Shown: positions 7,583 through 17,100, counted from the first letter of the stretch. The stretch is DNA of 64,000 bases from Spirochaetaceae bacterium (GCA_020632655.1 JACKFD010000009.1:1-64000); one strand, 5' to 3'. Notes: a model not told the origin generated them from the sequence alone. Program-made: numbers and translations.

Positions 7583-9718
7583 TTGGGACGAAGAACGGGG
7601 ACGCAGCGACGCGGGTGGCTCGGTGGCACCGCGCTCCTCGGTCTCCTGGTGATGGCGATGGGCCCCGTCGCGCGCTCGGCCTCGGGGCCCGATGGCACGG
7701 CCCCGAGCCCCGCGGCGGCGCCTTCGGATCCGATCGTCGGCAGCATGCCCGCGCCCCCGGCCGATCGCGTGCTCCGGGCGCGCAGCGAGGCGCTGCTGGG
7801 CGATCCGGCCGCGCTCTTCCGCGCCGCCGCCGCCGCGATCGAGCAGGAGGATCACGCCCACGCCGACTGGCTCTACGCGCAGCTCGCCCAGCGTCACCCG
7901 ATCGTCGGGGACCACGCCGGTCTGCTGCGCGCCCGTCTCCAGCTCTCGAAGGGCCGGGCCGCGGAGGCGCGTCAGATCGCGAGCCAGACGCTCGCCCGGC
8001 ACGCGGACTCGCCGCTGCGGGCCCGTCTGCACGAGCTGGTCGGCGAGGCGTTGGCGGCGGAGCGGGACGAGGCGGGGGCCCGACGGGCGTGGTCCGCCGC
8101 GCTGGCGGAGACGCGGGACGACGCCCAGCGCGCGGCGCTGCTGCGTCGCATCGCGCGCAGCCAGGAGCGGTCGGGCGAGGACCGGGCGGCGGGACTGACC
8201 TGGCGACGACTCTGGATGGAGCACCCCGCGACCGACGAGGCGCGCCAGGCGAGCCATCGACTCGACGTGATCGAGGCGCATCTGGGCGAGTCGCTGCGCG
8301 GGGCGGGGGAATGGCGGGCCCGGGGTGACCAGCTCTTCCGCGAACGGATGAACGACGAGGCGCTCGAGGCCTACGACCGCGCGATCGAGAAGGGCCTGTC
8401 GAAGTCGGAGGAACGGCGGCTGCAGAAGCAGCGCGCGCATACGCTCTTCCGCATGCGACGCTATCCCGAGGCGTTGCTGGCCTTCGAGTCGCTGCCGCAG
8501 ACGGGGGACACGCCGATCTGGCGTGCGCGCTCGTTGGCCCGGGCGGATCGTGTCCCCGAGTCGATCGAGGCCTTCGAGCGCATCGTCGCGCGACGCGACT
8601 CGAACCGGATCTACGCGCACTACCTGGCGGCCCTGCTGCTGGACGGCCGCGAGCGCGACGCCGAAGCGCGGGCGCATTTCCAGGTCGTCGCCGACGATCC
8701 GGGCCGCGGCGGGCTCGCACAGGCGGCGCTCTGGCAGCTGGGCTGGAGCGACTATCGACGGGGCGCCTTTGCGCAGGCGGCGGAGCGTTTCGATCGGCTG
8801 GCCGACGCGACGGGCGATCCGATCGAGCGACTGCGTCCGCGTTACTGGCGCGCGCGGGCGCTCGAGCAGGGCGGCCGCGCCGACGAGGCGCGGGGACTTC
8901 TCGACGCGATCGCGAAGGAGTACCCGCTCTCGTACTACGGATGGCGGGCCCGGGAGCATCTGGGTGGCGGGGCGCTCGGAGCGGTGGCGCACGACATCGC
9001 GCGCGGCAAGGCCGGATTGCGTCCGGGCGAGCTCGAGCGGGTGCGGATCCTGATGGAGGCGGGGCTCGTCGACGAAGGGGGCGAGGAGACGGCGCTCCTG
9101 ACCCGTCGCGCGAAAGGGCTCGACGATCGCATCGAGCTCGCGCGCCTGCTGACCGCCGCCGGCGACTACAACCGCGCCCAGCGCGTGATCGTCGACGCGT
9201 ACACCACGCCGCTCGCACGCGGGCCCATCGGTGGTCTCGAGGAGCTGTGGTGGTACGCCTGGCCGTCCGCCTTCGCGGGGATGGTGGACGAGGCGACGCG
9301 TCCGGAGGGCAGTATCGCGCCCGAGCTCGTCTATTCGATCATGCGCGAGGAGAGCGGCTACCGACCGAAGGTGATCTCACCGGTCGGCGCGCGGGGGCTG
9401 ATGCAGATCATGCGCGAGACGGGGGAGCAGCTCGCCAAGCGGATCGGTCGCGAGGGCTTCGATCCCGACCAGCTCTTCGATCCGGCGACGAACATCGAGC
9501 TCGGTTCGTTCTACCTGGGCGAGCTCTCACGGCAGTTCCCGACGAAGCTGTCGGCGGCGATCGCGAGCTACAACGCGGGTCCCCACGTCGTCTCTCGCTG
9601 GGTCGAGGGCGATGGTCGGCCCGACGACGAGTGGGTCGAGTCGATTCCGTATTCCCAGACGCGGAGCTACGTGAAGCGCGTGACGCGCAGCCTGCAGGCC
9701 TATCGGCTGCTCTACTGA
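7583..9718 (+). CDS. Soluble lytic murein transglycosylase (Slt family)
   Basis: 711 residues. Cleaves the MurNAc-GlcNAc bond of peptidoglycan with 1,6-anhydro formation. After a signal peptide (WLGGTALLGLLVMAMG), residues ~60-560 are helical TPR/superhelical repeats typical of Slt70. The C-terminal ~150 residues are the SLT domain: catalytic Glu in YSIMREESGY (~residue 590), SPVGARGLMQIM, NIELGSFYLGEL, AIASYNAGPHVVSRW and TRSYVKRV. The TTG start at 7583 is preferred over GTG 7508: it has GGGAG 6 nt upstream, gives a proper signal peptide and lies downstream of a promoter-like sequence. Divergent from the GHL10 gene. Confidence 0.92.
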   Translation: MGRRTGTQRRGWLGGTALLGLLVMAMGPVARSASGPDGTAPSPAAAPSDPIVGSMPAPPADRVLRARSEALLGDPAALFRAAAAAIEQEDHAHADWLYAQLAQRHPIVGDHAGLLRARLQLSKGRAAEARQIASQTLARHADSPLRARLHELVGEALAAERDEAGARRAWSAALAETRDDAQRAALLRRIARSQERSGEDRAAGLTWRRLWMEHPATDEARQASHRLDVIEAHLGESLRGAGEWRARGDQLFRERMNDEALEAYDRAIEKGLSKSEERRLQKQRAHTLFRMRRYPEALLAFESLPQTGDTPIWRARSLARADRVPESIEAFERIVARRDSNRIYAHYLAALLLDGRERDAEARAHFQVVADDPGRGGLAQAALWQLGWSDYRRGAFAQAAERFDRLADATGDPIERLRPRYWRARALEQGGRADEARGLLDAIAKEYPLSYYGWRAREHLGGGALGAVAHDIARGKAGLRPGELERVRILMEAGLVDEGGEETALLTRRAKGLDDRIELARLLTAAGDYNRAQRVIVDAYTTPLARGPIGGLEELWWYAWPSAFAGMVDEATRPEGSIAPELVYSIMREESGYRPKVISPVGARGLMQIMRETGEQLAKRIGREGFDPDQLFDPATNIELGSFYLGELSRQFPTKLSAAIASYNAGPHVVSRWVEGDGRPDDEWVESIPYSQTRSYVKRVTRSLQAYRLLY

Positions 9719-9781
9719 GGCGGTGGACGCGTGGAGCTGCGTGCGATCTGCGCCGGGCGTGCGGCCCGTACGGACCTTGTC

Positions 9782-9811
9782 GGGCCGTCGAGGCCTGGTG
9801 GCCGTCGGCCC
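9782..9811 (+). terminator. Possible terminator after the lytic transglycosylase gene
   Basis: GGGCCG (9782-9787) pairs with CGGCCC (9806-9811), and an inner GGCC/GGCC pair closes a TGGT loop. There is a weak T-containing tail (GATTGAGTC). Support is position and pairing only. Confidence 0.35.
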
Positions 9812-9886
9812 GATTGAGTCCGCCGCCGAGACGACCGATGGGAGGCGGTGTCGGCGAGGGCGCCCGCCGGGTCGAGGAGGTTCGCC

Positions 9887-10339
9887 ATGTCCCATCGACG
9901 GTCCCAGCGACGCGAGGCCGGCCAGGCGAGCGGCTCGCTCGTGCTGTTGCTCGTGATCCTCTGTGTCGGCGGCGCCTTCAACTACCATCGGAATCTGCAG
10001 CGCGAGCGCGATTCGGAACGCATCCGACCCTACAAGGCCTACGCGGTGGCGGACCTCGAGGCGCTTCGCGAGGCCTATCGCGCGGAGCTCGAGAGCTCGC
10101 GCCGAAGCTTCCAGAGCGCGCAGCGTGCCCGCGCCGGTACGGCCCGGGACGCCGGCTCCGTCGGACGGAACATCGCCCAGTTCGATCGGACGGCCGCCGC
10201 GAGTCGCTCGATTCGCGACGCGGCATCGCAGGTGGCCCAGCGCGAGGGCCAGATCGCCGAGCTGGATCGCGAGATCCGGCTCCGCAGCGACCTCGGTCAG
10301 GGCCTGATGCGGCACCTGCGACGGCTCACGACGATCTGA
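9887..10339 (+). CDS. Small membrane-anchored coiled-coil protein, unknown function
   Basis: 150 residues. One N-terminal transmembrane segment (SGSLVLLLVILCVGGAF, ~16-32) is followed by a strongly charged, heptad-like Ala/Arg/Glu region that should form a long coiled coil in the periplasm (topology inferred from the positive N-terminus). No conserved family recognised. The start ATG is backed by a very good SD, GAGGAGG, 6 nt upstream. It lies 168 bp after the lytic transglycosylase gene on the same strand but beyond a possible terminator. A structural envelope role is possible; nothing more specific is supported. Confidence 0.65.
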   Translation: MSHRRSQRREAGQASGSLVLLLVILCVGGAFNYHRNLQRERDSERIRPYKAYAVADLEALREAYRAELESSRRSFQSAQRARAGTARDAGSVGRNIAQFDRTAAASRSIRDAASQVAQREGQIAELDREIRLRSDLGQGLMRHLRRLTTI

Positions 10340-10372
10340 GGCTCGACGCCGGGATCGCGGCGATCACGCGAT

Positions 10373-11158
10373 TCAGGAGTCCTCGAGATCGTCCGAGTCG
10401 TCGTCGACGTCTTCCTCGATCTCGATCACGTCGCCCTCGGGCTCGTCGAACATGTCGTCGGGCGAGCCCAGGTCGTCGAGATCCAGATCGTCATCGTCGC
10501 TCGCAGGCGCCTGCTGCTCCTCGTCGTCGAGCAGCTGTGCCATCGGCCGCACGACCTTCGGGCGCGGCGGCTCCGGTGCGGGCGCCTTCGGCTCCTCGGC
10601 GGGGCGGTCGCGCTGGTCGGCGCCGCATTTCGGACAGATGGGCTCTTCCTTGCCGAGGTCGTAGAACTTCGCGTCGCAGCCGAAGCAGGACCACTTGAAG
10701 CCGAGCTTGGGGTGGCGGGGGCCGGTCGGGGTCACGGGCTTCTTGGGTCGCGATCGCTTGGGGGTGGGTGCGGCGTCCGCTGCGCTCTCTGCTGCGGCCG
10801 ACTTCGAGGAGCCCGACGACCGGGTCGACGAGCTCTTCTTCTTCGCCGCCGGGGCCTTCGGGGCGGTCGTCGGCTTCGCGGCCTTCTTCGGTGCCTCCGG
10901 TGCGGGGGCGTCGGCCGTGGCCTTCGCGGCCTTGGTCCGGGGGGCGGCCTTGCTCTTGGCGGCCTTCGGCGCCTTGGCGGCCTTCTTCTTGGGGGCCGCT
11001 TTCGAGGCGGCCTTCTTCGTCGTCTTCGCCGGCGCCTTCTTCGCAGCCTTCTTGGTCGTGCTGCGAGCCTTCTTCGTGGTCCGCTTGGGACTGGCCGAGG
11101 CCTTCTTCTTGGTCGGCCGGGCCTTGGCCTTCGAGCTCGTCTTCTTGCTCGGACTCAT
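10373..11158 (-). CDS. H1-like basic tail - FYDLN zinc ribbon - acidic tail protein
   Basis: 261 residues in three charge blocks. Residues 1-~150 are Lys/Ala/Pro repeats (KKAAKKAPAKTTKKAA type) like bacterial histone H1-like proteins. Residues ~155-190 form a zinc ribbon with SCFGCDAKFYDLGKEEPICPKCGA (two CxxC pairs and the FYDL signature of the FYDLN-acid family, TIGR02300/PF09538). The last ~70 residues are Asp/Glu-rich. The FYDLN ribbon followed by an acidic tail is the known architecture; the long H1-like N-terminal tail is extra. DNA or RNA binding through the basic tail is inferred. Convergent with the coiled-coil gene (33-bp gap). An AT-rich promoter-like island lies ~340 bp upstream. 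Confidence 0.85.
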   Translation of the reverse strand: MSPSKKTSSKAKARPTKKKASASPKRTTKKARSTTKKAAKKAPAKTTKKAASKAAPKKKAAKAPKAAKSKAAPRTKAAKATADAPAPEAPKKAAKPTTAPKAPAAKKKSSSTRSSGSSKSAAAESAADAAPTPKRSRPKKPVTPTGPRHPKLGFKWSCFGCDAKFYDLGKEEPICPKCGADQRDRPAEEPKAPAPEPPRPKVVRPMAQLLDDEEQQAPASDDDDLDLDDLGSPDDMFDEPEGDVIEIEEDVDDDSDDLEDS

Positions 11159-11634
11159 GCGTCTGTCTCCGCCGTCTGTCGCCAGTCTGTCCGTGACCGT
11201 TGCCGTGGCCGCGGGCATGGCCGTCCGGGACCGGCCGCACCCGATCCGCGTCCGATCGGGCCCTTGGAGCGCTGCGCAACGCGCCGGCCGGCTGCCGGGC
11301 GCCGCTTCTCGTTCGCGGGCGCCCGTGCTTGTAGCCGTTCACTGCGCTCGGGGCCAGTCCCGGGACGACCTCCGCGCCGAGTCCAGCACCTCGGCGGCGC
11401 TGGAGACCGACCACGACGGCAGGACGGGCGCTTGCGGGCTTACTTGCAGCTCGTGGCCGGGATCGGCCCGTCGCCAGGATCCCGATCTTCTGATTTACAT
11501 AATATGTCTTATCGGTGGTGATTGATTCGGAGTCCGGCCACCGGGATCCCCGCGAGCCATCCGCCTCGCGTGCCTACGCCCTGGCGAGCCCGCGGTCCTG
11601 CCACCCGTCACGGGCCGGAATCCCGATCCGCTGC
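11159..11634. other. 476-bp non-coding region upstream of the H1-like gene
   Basis: No convincing gene. The half next to the H1-like gene is GC-rich, with GTCTGTC repeated three times near 11161-11190. Around 11491-11525 there is a striking AT-rich island in a 70% GC neighbourhood. It carries an ACAT/ATGT inverted repeat and, on the minus strand, TATTAT (11499-11504), a 5/6 match to a -10 box but with no good -35. It probably holds the promoter of the H1-like gene with a long leader. Confidence 0.4.
11499..11504 (-). promoter_or_regulatory. Possible -10 element in an AT-rich island
   Basis: TATTAT on the minus strand, 5/6 match to TATAAT, inside the only AT-rich patch of this intergenic region. 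It points toward the H1-like gene. No matching -35 hexamer was seen. Confidence 0.3.
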
Positions 11635-12369
11635 TCAGCGCCGCGCGCGCAGCTCCGCCACGAGCGCGGCGACCGATGGATCCACGACGGACTCGGGGAA
11701 CTCGGACTCGAGTCGCTGATACGTGGCGAGCGCGCGCTCGGCATCTTCGGCATCGAGCCAGCAGCGCGTCGCGTCCGCGAGCGCCTGGGCCCGCAACGGA
11801 TACGACGTCACGCTGGCGGCCCGCTCGTAGGACTCGGCCGCCGCGCTGGCATCGCCGCGGTTCTCGGCCAGTGCCGCCAGCCGCACGGACGCCAGCGCCG
11901 CGACGGCCGAGCCCCGGGCGGAATCCCGCGCGGATGCGAAGCTCGAGGCGGCGTCTTCGAGGCGCCCGAGCTCGGCCTGGAGCTTGCCCGCCTCGAGCCA
12001 GGCCAGCGCCCCCGCGCTCGTGCCCGCGTTGACCCGCCCCACCTCGGCGAAGCGATCCGCGTACTCCGTCCGCACGCGGCTCGCGAGCTCGGCGTTCGCC
12101 GGCTCGAGGATCGGCCCGCCCGCCGGATCCGCGCCCATCGCCTTGCGGTATTGGCTCGTCGTCCGCGCCAGCGCGTCGGCGGCTTCATCCCGGGCGTCGG
12201 AGCTGTGCTGGACGTAGAGACCGACCACCGCCGCGAGCACGAGCAAGCCGGCGATCGTGCCGAGGATCAGGGCCGCGTTCCGGGACGCCCATTCAGCGAC
12301 CCGATCTCCGGTCGCCTCGATCTCGGCGAGGGTCTGCGAGGCGGACGGCGTGGGCGGCTTCTTGGCCAC
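11635..12369 (-). CDS. YfgM-like tetratricopeptide membrane protein
   Basis: 244 residues. A cytoplasmic N-terminus (~30 residues) is followed by one transmembrane helix (NAALILGTIAGLLVLAAVVGLYV, ~31-53, described in two halves) and a periplasmic helical region with TPR-like repeats (ALAWLEAGKLQAELGRLEDA, AAAESYERAASV, ALATYQRLESEFP). This is the architecture of YfgM/Tol-associated TPR proteins (DUF2133-like), which lie beside bamB and der in many proteobacteria, and der is indeed the next gene upstream here (164 bp). The start is GTG at 12369 with GAAGGAA upstream; no ATG is available. A role in envelope-protein quality control is inferred from the family. Confidence 0.7.
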   Translation of the reverse strand: MAKKPPTPSASQTLAEIEATGDRVAEWASRNAALILGTIAGLLVLAAVVGLYVQHSSDARDEAADALARTTSQYRKAMGADPAGGPILEPANAELASRVRTEYADRFAEVGRVNAGTSAGALAWLEAGKLQAELGRLEDAASSFASARDSARGSAVAALASVRLAALAENRGDASAAAESYERAASVTSYPLRAQALADATRCWLDAEDAERALATYQRLESEFPESVVDPSVAALVAELRARR

Positions 12370-12533
12370 GAGGGATTCCTTCGGCCGGTGAACCGGGCTT
12401 TGGGGCCCACCGGGAGCTCGGGGCGCGTCTCTCCGAGCCGACTGCAGGCCGGAGGCACGGGGAAAGCCCCTCTTCGGGCGCCCGAGTGTATCCGAGACCC
12501 GCTGGAGTTCGAGACCGGCCGCGCCCTTCCCGC

Positions 12534-13919
12534 CTAGCCGTCCTCTCCGGCGCCGGGGCCCCGGCGACCGCTCCGTCTTCGCAGCTGGATGCGGACCGGT
12601 GTGCCCTCGAAGCCGAAGCTCTCTCGCAGGCGGTTCTCGAGGAAGCGGACGTAGGAGGTCTGGATCGAGCGCGGATCGGTGCAGAAGACGACGAAGGTCG
12701 GCGGCCGGACGGCGACCTGCGACGCGTAGAAGAGCTTGTTCGGTCGCTTGGCCGCGCCCCGACTCGCCATCGACGGCGGATGCTTCTCGGCGACGTCGCG
12801 CAGCCAGCGGTTGAGGTCCGCCGTCGGGACGCGCTGCTCGGCGGCCGAGGCGACCTTCTGGAGTCGCTCGAATAGCGTCCCGAAGCCGGCACCGGTCCGC
12901 GCCGAGACCGCCAGCACGGGGACGTCCGACATGAAGCGGAGCCCGTGGGCGATGTCGGCGAGCACGTCGCGCCGCCGGTCTCGGGCAACCCGATCCCATT
13001 TGTTGGCCAGAACGACGGCGGCGCAGCCGTGCTCGCGCACCAGCGAGGCGACGCGCGCGTCCTGATCCGTGATGCCTTCGGCGGCGTCGACCACGAGCAG
13101 CGCGACCTCGGCGCGCTCGAGCGTGCGGAGGGTCATCAGCGCACCGCCGTGCTCCCCGGGTCCCTGTCGTCGGCCGACCTTGCGCAGGCCGGCCGTGTCG
13201 ACGAGCACGTAGTCGCGACCGTCGCGGGTGATCGCGATGTCGACGGCGTCTCGCGTCGTGCCCGGCGAGTCTGCGACGACCGTCCTCTCCTCCCCGACGA
13301 GGCGATTCGCGATCGAGCTCTTGCCCACGTTCGGCCGACCCACGATCGCCACGCGCAGCGCCTCGTCGCCTGCCATGCGAGCGGCGTCCGCATCCTCCCA
13401 TGCCTCCGCGGGCAGCGCTTCGACGACGTCCTCGAGCGCATCGAAGGCACCGCCCCCGTGCTCGCCCGACACGGCGAAGGTGCGCTCGATGCCGAGCCGG
13501 AAGAACTCGTGGACCCGCTCCTGGTGATGCATCGGCTGATCGATCTTGTTCACCAGCAGGGCCAGCGGCTTGCCCGACCGACGCAGGGTCGCGGCGATCG
13601 ACTCGTCCTCGGGTACGAGCCCCTGCTTGCCGTCGACGACGAAGAGGATCACGTCGGCGCTCTCGACCGCCGAGCGTGCCTGGGCCTGGACGGCGGCGTC
13701 GAGGCTCTCGCCTCGAGCCGGGTCGAGTCCGGCCGTATCCACCAGCCAGATCCGTCGCCCCGCCACCTCGATGCGTTCCGCGATGCGATCACGCGTGAGT
13801 CCGGGTTGGTTCGCGACGAGCGCGCGTCGATAGCCCGCATAACGATTGAAGAGCGTCGACTTGCCGACGTTCGGACGGCCGACGAGGGCCACGACGGGGA
13901 GTCGGAGGGGCTGGCTCAT
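12534..13919 (-). CDS. der: Ribosome-assembly GTPase Der (EngA)
   Basis: 461 residues, the normal length for Der. Two consecutive GTPase domains: first P-loop GRPNVGKST (14-22), DTAG (61-64) and NKID; second P-loop GRPNVGKSS near residue 195, DTAG and NKWD. A C-terminal KH-like domain follows (RPPTFVVFCTDP, SYVRFLENRLRESFGFEGTPVRI), ending in an Arg-rich tail. It acts in 50S subunit maturation. It lies between miaA (23 bp upstream) and the YfgM-like gene on the same strand, suggesting a mutL-miaA-der-yfgM-like transcription unit. Confidence 0.97.
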   Translation of the reverse strand: MSQPLRLPVVALVGRPNVGKSTLFNRYAGYRRALVANQPGLTRDRIAERIEVAGRRIWLVDTAGLDPARGESLDAAVQAQARSAVESADVILFVVDGKQGLVPEDESIAATLRRSGKPLALLVNKIDQPMHHQERVHEFFRLGIERTFAVSGEHGGGAFDALEDVVEALPAEAWEDADAARMAGDEALRVAIVGRPNVGKSSIANRLVGEERTVVADSPGTTRDAVDIAITRDGRDYVLVDTAGLRKVGRRQGPGEHGGALMTLRTLERAEVALLVVDAAEGITDQDARVASLVREHGCAAVVLANKWDRVARDRRRDVLADIAHGLRFMSDVPVLAVSARTGAGFGTLFERLQKVASAAEQRVPTADLNRWLRDVAEKHPPSMASRGAAKRPNKLFYASQVAVRPPTFVVFCTDPRSIQTSYVRFLENRLRESFGFEGTPVRIQLRRRSGRRGPGAGEDG

Positions 13920-13942
13920 GGCGCGGCAGGATAGCGGCCGGC

Positions 13943-15013
13943 TCAGCCGGCGGATTCCGCGGCGCGGGATCGGGTCCCTCGCGCATCGCGGCGGGATGGC
14001 CCGCGCTCGGCCTCGGCCGTGGCGGTCTGCACGCCCTGCTCGCGGGCCCCGGTCTCGTCGCCCGCGAGGAAGCGCTCGACCCGCGCGAAGATCGCGTCGG
14101 CGTCGGCCGGATCGAACCACTCGACGTCGGGCACGGCGCGGATCCAGGTGCGCTGGCGGCGCGCGAAGCGTCGCGTGTCCGTCTCGAGCGCGGCCAGCGC
14201 ATTCACCAGCGTGTCCGCGCCGTCGACGACGGGCTGGATGTGTCGGTAGCCGATCGCCTGCATCGGCCGCAGCTCCGGTCCGTAGCCGAGCTCGCGCAGC
14301 TGGCGCACTTCCCGCAGCAGCCCGCCGTCGATCATCGCCTTGGAGCGGCGCGCGATGCGCTCGTGCAGCGCCTCGCGGCCGGGATCGATGCAGAGGTGCA
14401 GGACGCGGAAGGGGCGATCGCGGAAGCCGTGTGCGTCGCGCACGGACGAGGCGCGCTGGCCCGACTGCTCGAGGATCTCGAGGGCGCGGACGACCCGGCG
14501 CACGTCGTTCGGGTGGATCTTGTCGGCGGCTTCGGGATCGAATTCGGCGAGGCGGCGATGGAGGCGGGTCGGGTCGCCCTCGCCCTCGGCGCGGGACTGC
14601 TCGCGCTCCAGACGTTCTCGAATGTGCGGGTCCGCGCGACCGGTCTCGACGAGGCCGTCGAGGAAGGCGCGGATGTAGAGCCCGGTTCCCCCGGTCAGGA
14701 ACACGACGTGGCCGCGCGCGTGGATCGCGGCGGCGGCGGCGCGAGCCTCCTGCGCATAACGTCCCGCGCTGTAGTGCTCGTCGGGATTCGCGACGTCGAA
14801 GAGGTGGTGCGGCACCCGGCGGCGCTCCTCGGCCGTGGGCTTCGCCGTCCCGATGTCCATGTGACGGAAGACCTGCATCGAGTCCGCGTTGACGATCTCG
14901 CCGTCGAAACGCTCGGCCAGGGCGATGGCGAGCTCCGTCTTGCCGGACGCGGTCGGGCCCGTGATCACGACGACGGGGGGTCGGGGATCGCGCTGGTCGG
15001 TCTCGGCGGGCAT
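13943..15013 (-). CDS. miaA: tRNA dimethylallyltransferase
   Basis: 356 residues. Adds a dimethylallyl group to A37 of tRNAs reading UNN codons. Seen: P-loop GPTASGKT (19-26), NADSMQVFRHMDIGTAKP, PHHLFDVANPDEHYSAGRY, LTGGTGLYIRAFLDGL, DVRRVVRALEI, MQAIGYRHIQPVVDG, and the C-terminal TRRFARRQRTWIR. The C-terminus has ~40 extra low-complexity residues. It follows mutL with a 112-bp gap and precedes der by 23 bp. mutL-miaA adjacency is common in proteobacteria. Confidence 0.96.
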   Translation of the reverse strand: MPAETDQRDPRPPVVVITGPTASGKTELAIALAERFDGEIVNADSMQVFRHMDIGTAKPTAEERRRVPHHLFDVANPDEHYSAGRYAQEARAAAAAIHARGHVVFLTGGTGLYIRAFLDGLVETGRADPHIRERLEREQSRAEGEGDPTRLHRRLAEFDPEAADKIHPNDVRRVVRALEILEQSGQRASSVRDAHGFRDRPFRVLHLCIDPGREALHERIARRSKAMIDGGLLREVRQLRELGYGPELRPMQAIGYRHIQPVVDGADTLVNALAALETDTRRFARRQRTWIRAVPDVEWFDPADADAIFARVERFLAGDETGAREQGVQTATAEAERGPSRRDARGTRSRAAESAG

Positions 15014-15125
15014 GTCGGGGTCTTCTCGGGGCGGCCGGGCGTCCGGCCGGGTTCGCAGGGGGCGGGAGGCTAGCAGGTTCGGCGCCCGGGCCCGTTCGCG
15101 CGCGGCGGAGCGCCGGGCGCGGGGA

Positions 15126-17084
15126 TCAGCGTCGGCGGAATCGCTGCTCGAGATCGGCGTGGTCCAACAGGATCGCGACGGGCCGACCGTGGGGACAGGT
15201 CGGCGCCCAGGGAATGGTGTCGAGGCCGCTCAGGATCGCGGCCTGCTCCGCCTCGGGCAGCCGATCTCCGAAGCGGCGCGCGGCGTGACAGGCCATCGTC
15301 GCGAAGAGCCGATCGAGACCCGGGAGCCAGCGCACGACCCCCTCGCTGGCGTCGTCGCCCCGCTCGACCTCGCCGAGCGCCGCCGCCAGCTCGCCGACGA
15401 GCTCCCCGACGTCGCGCCCCGTGAGCTCCGCGGGAATCGCCCGGACGAGCACGGTGCCTTCGCCGAAGGCCTCGACCTCGAATCCCAGCCGCTCGACGAG
15501 GCTGGCGCCCTCCTCCAGCGCCGCGACCGCGTCGGCCGACAACGAGACGGCCTGCGGGACGAGCAGCCCCTGCCGCGCCACGCCCTGCTCGAGCCAGCGC
15601 TGCCGCAGCCCCTCGTAGAGGATGCGCTCGTGGGCGGCGTGCTGGTCGACGACGATCAGACCGCGGTCGCTCTCGGCGAGCAGGTAGCTCGCGCGGAGCT
15701 GACCGAGCAGACGCAGCGATCCGAAGGCCGGCACCGGCCGAGTCGTCTCGGACGGAGGTCCGAGCGCGCCCTCGTCGAAGGCCCGGCCCGAGGGCGACGC
15801 TTCCGCCCGTGCCTGCAGCTCGTGCCCGGCCGACTCGGCGACGCGATCGATCGCGGGACTGCGGCCGGCGAAGATCCAGTCGTCGGTTCCGGGCGCGGAG
15901 GTGGACGCGACGCGTCCGCTCGCTCCGTAGGTCGCCGCCCGCTGCGCCCCGGCCCGCATCCCGGGCGGTGCGGCCGCGCCATCGCCCACGTCGCTCGGGG
16001 GGGCCGCGCCGCGCACGCCCCCGAGCCAGGCCCGGCGGCTCATCGCCTCGCGCACGGCGCGCCGGATCGCGCGATGGATGGCCTGCGGATCCGCGAAGCG
16101 GACCTCCCACTTGGCGGGGTGGACGTTGACGTCGACCGAGTCCGGCGGGACCTCGAGCAGCAGCACGGCGACCGGGAAGCGCCCCCGCGGCAGCAGATCT
16201 CGATACGCCTCGGTCAACGCGTGCCGCAGCAGACGATCCCGCACGGGCCGCCCGTTCACGTAGAGGTAGAGCCCCTGCCCGTTCGGTCGCGTGCGCTCGG
16301 GGCTCGACACGAAGGCGTGGATCCTCGCCTCGGGCGTGTCGTACTCGATCTCGACGAGCGCAGCCGCATCGTCGTCGGGCAGGATCATCGCCACCCGCTC
16401 CGCGAGCGACCGACAGGTCGGCCAGACCGTCGCGTCGCGGTCGTCGCGCTGGAGCTCGACGTGGATGTCCGGACGGACCAGAGCGAGCCGCGCCAGCCAG
16501 TCGGCGATGTGCCCCCACTCGGTGCCGGCGCGCTTCAGGAACTTGCGTCGCGCGGGTACGGCGGCAAAGAGATCGGCCACCTCGATGCGCGTGCCCTCGG
16601 GCGCTCCGGCCGCGCGCTCGCTCACCACGCGACCCGCGTCGCAGCGGATCTCGTAGCCGGTGTCGTGACCTCGCGCGCGACTCACGATGCGGAAGCGCGA
16701 GACGGAGGCGATCGCGGGCAGCGCCTCGCCCCGGAATCCGAAGCTGGCGATCCGCATCAGATCTGCGGCCGAACGGAGCTTGCTCGTCGCGTGGCGCTGG
16801 AGCGCCATCGGCAGCTCCGCCGGCGTCATCCCCACGCCGTCGTCGGTCACTGCAATCAATGCCGCACCGCCGTCCCGCACCTCGACCCGGATCCGCCGCG
16901 CCTCCGCATCGAGGCTGTTCTCGACGAGCTCCTTCACGACCGAGGCCGGTCGTTCGACCACCTCCCCGGCCGCGATCTGGTCGACCAGCGCATCGGAGAG
17001 CAGTCGGATCCGCCCCTTCTCGGGGGGCGCGGTGGGGTCCGATTCGGTCGTCACGGGGCCTCGAGTCCGGGTCGGGATCGGCAC
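15126..17084 (-). CDS. mutL: DNA mismatch repair protein MutL, endonuclease type
   Basis: 652 residues. N-terminal GHKL ATPase: DQIAAGEVVERPASVVKELVENSLDA, DDGVGM and FGFRGEALPAIASV. The transducer region contains YVNGRPVRDRLL. After a linker, the C-terminal dimerisation domain carries the endonuclease metal motif DQHAAHERILYE (DQHAx2Ex4E), a second motif ACHAARRF and CPHGRPV near the end. Known MutLs with these motifs nick DNA themselves and usually occur in organisms lacking MutH; no mutH is in the window. The start may be GTG 17084 or the GTG ~30 bases downstream (before TTESDP), which has a nearby GAGG. Confidence 0.95.
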   Translation of the reverse strand: MPIPTRTRGPVTTESDPTAPPEKGRIRLLSDALVDQIAAGEVVERPASVVKELVENSLDAEARRIRVEVRDGGAALIAVTDDGVGMTPAELPMALQRHATSKLRSAADLMRIASFGFRGEALPAIASVSRFRIVSRARGHDTGYEIRCDAGRVVSERAAGAPEGTRIEVADLFAAVPARRKFLKRAGTEWGHIADWLARLALVRPDIHVELQRDDRDATVWPTCRSLAERVAMILPDDDAAALVEIEYDTPEARIHAFVSSPERTRPNGQGLYLYVNGRPVRDRLLRHALTEAYRDLLPRGRFPVAVLLLEVPPDSVDVNVHPAKWEVRFADPQAIHRAIRRAVREAMSRRAWLGGVRGAAPPSDVGDGAAAPPGMRAGAQRAATYGASGRVASTSAPGTDDWIFAGRSPAIDRVAESAGHELQARAEASPSGRAFDEGALGPPSETTRPVPAFGSLRLLGQLRASYLLAESDRGLIVVDQHAAHERILYEGLRQRWLEQGVARQGLLVPQAVSLSADAVAALEEGASLVERLGFEVEAFGEGTVLVRAIPAELTGRDVGELVGELAAALGEVERGDDASEGVVRWLPGLDRLFATMACHAARRFGDRLPEAEQAAILSGLDTIPWAPTCPHGRPVAILLDHADLEQRFRRR

Positions 17085-17100
17085 GATTTAGACCCGCGGG

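Noticed and set aside
10695..11525. Hydrophobic Phe/Ala/Leu-rich plus-strand frames opposite the H1-like gene
   Set aside because: They are the reverse complement of Lys/Ala codon repeats, which always give Phe/Leu/Gly-rich pseudo-membrane sequence.
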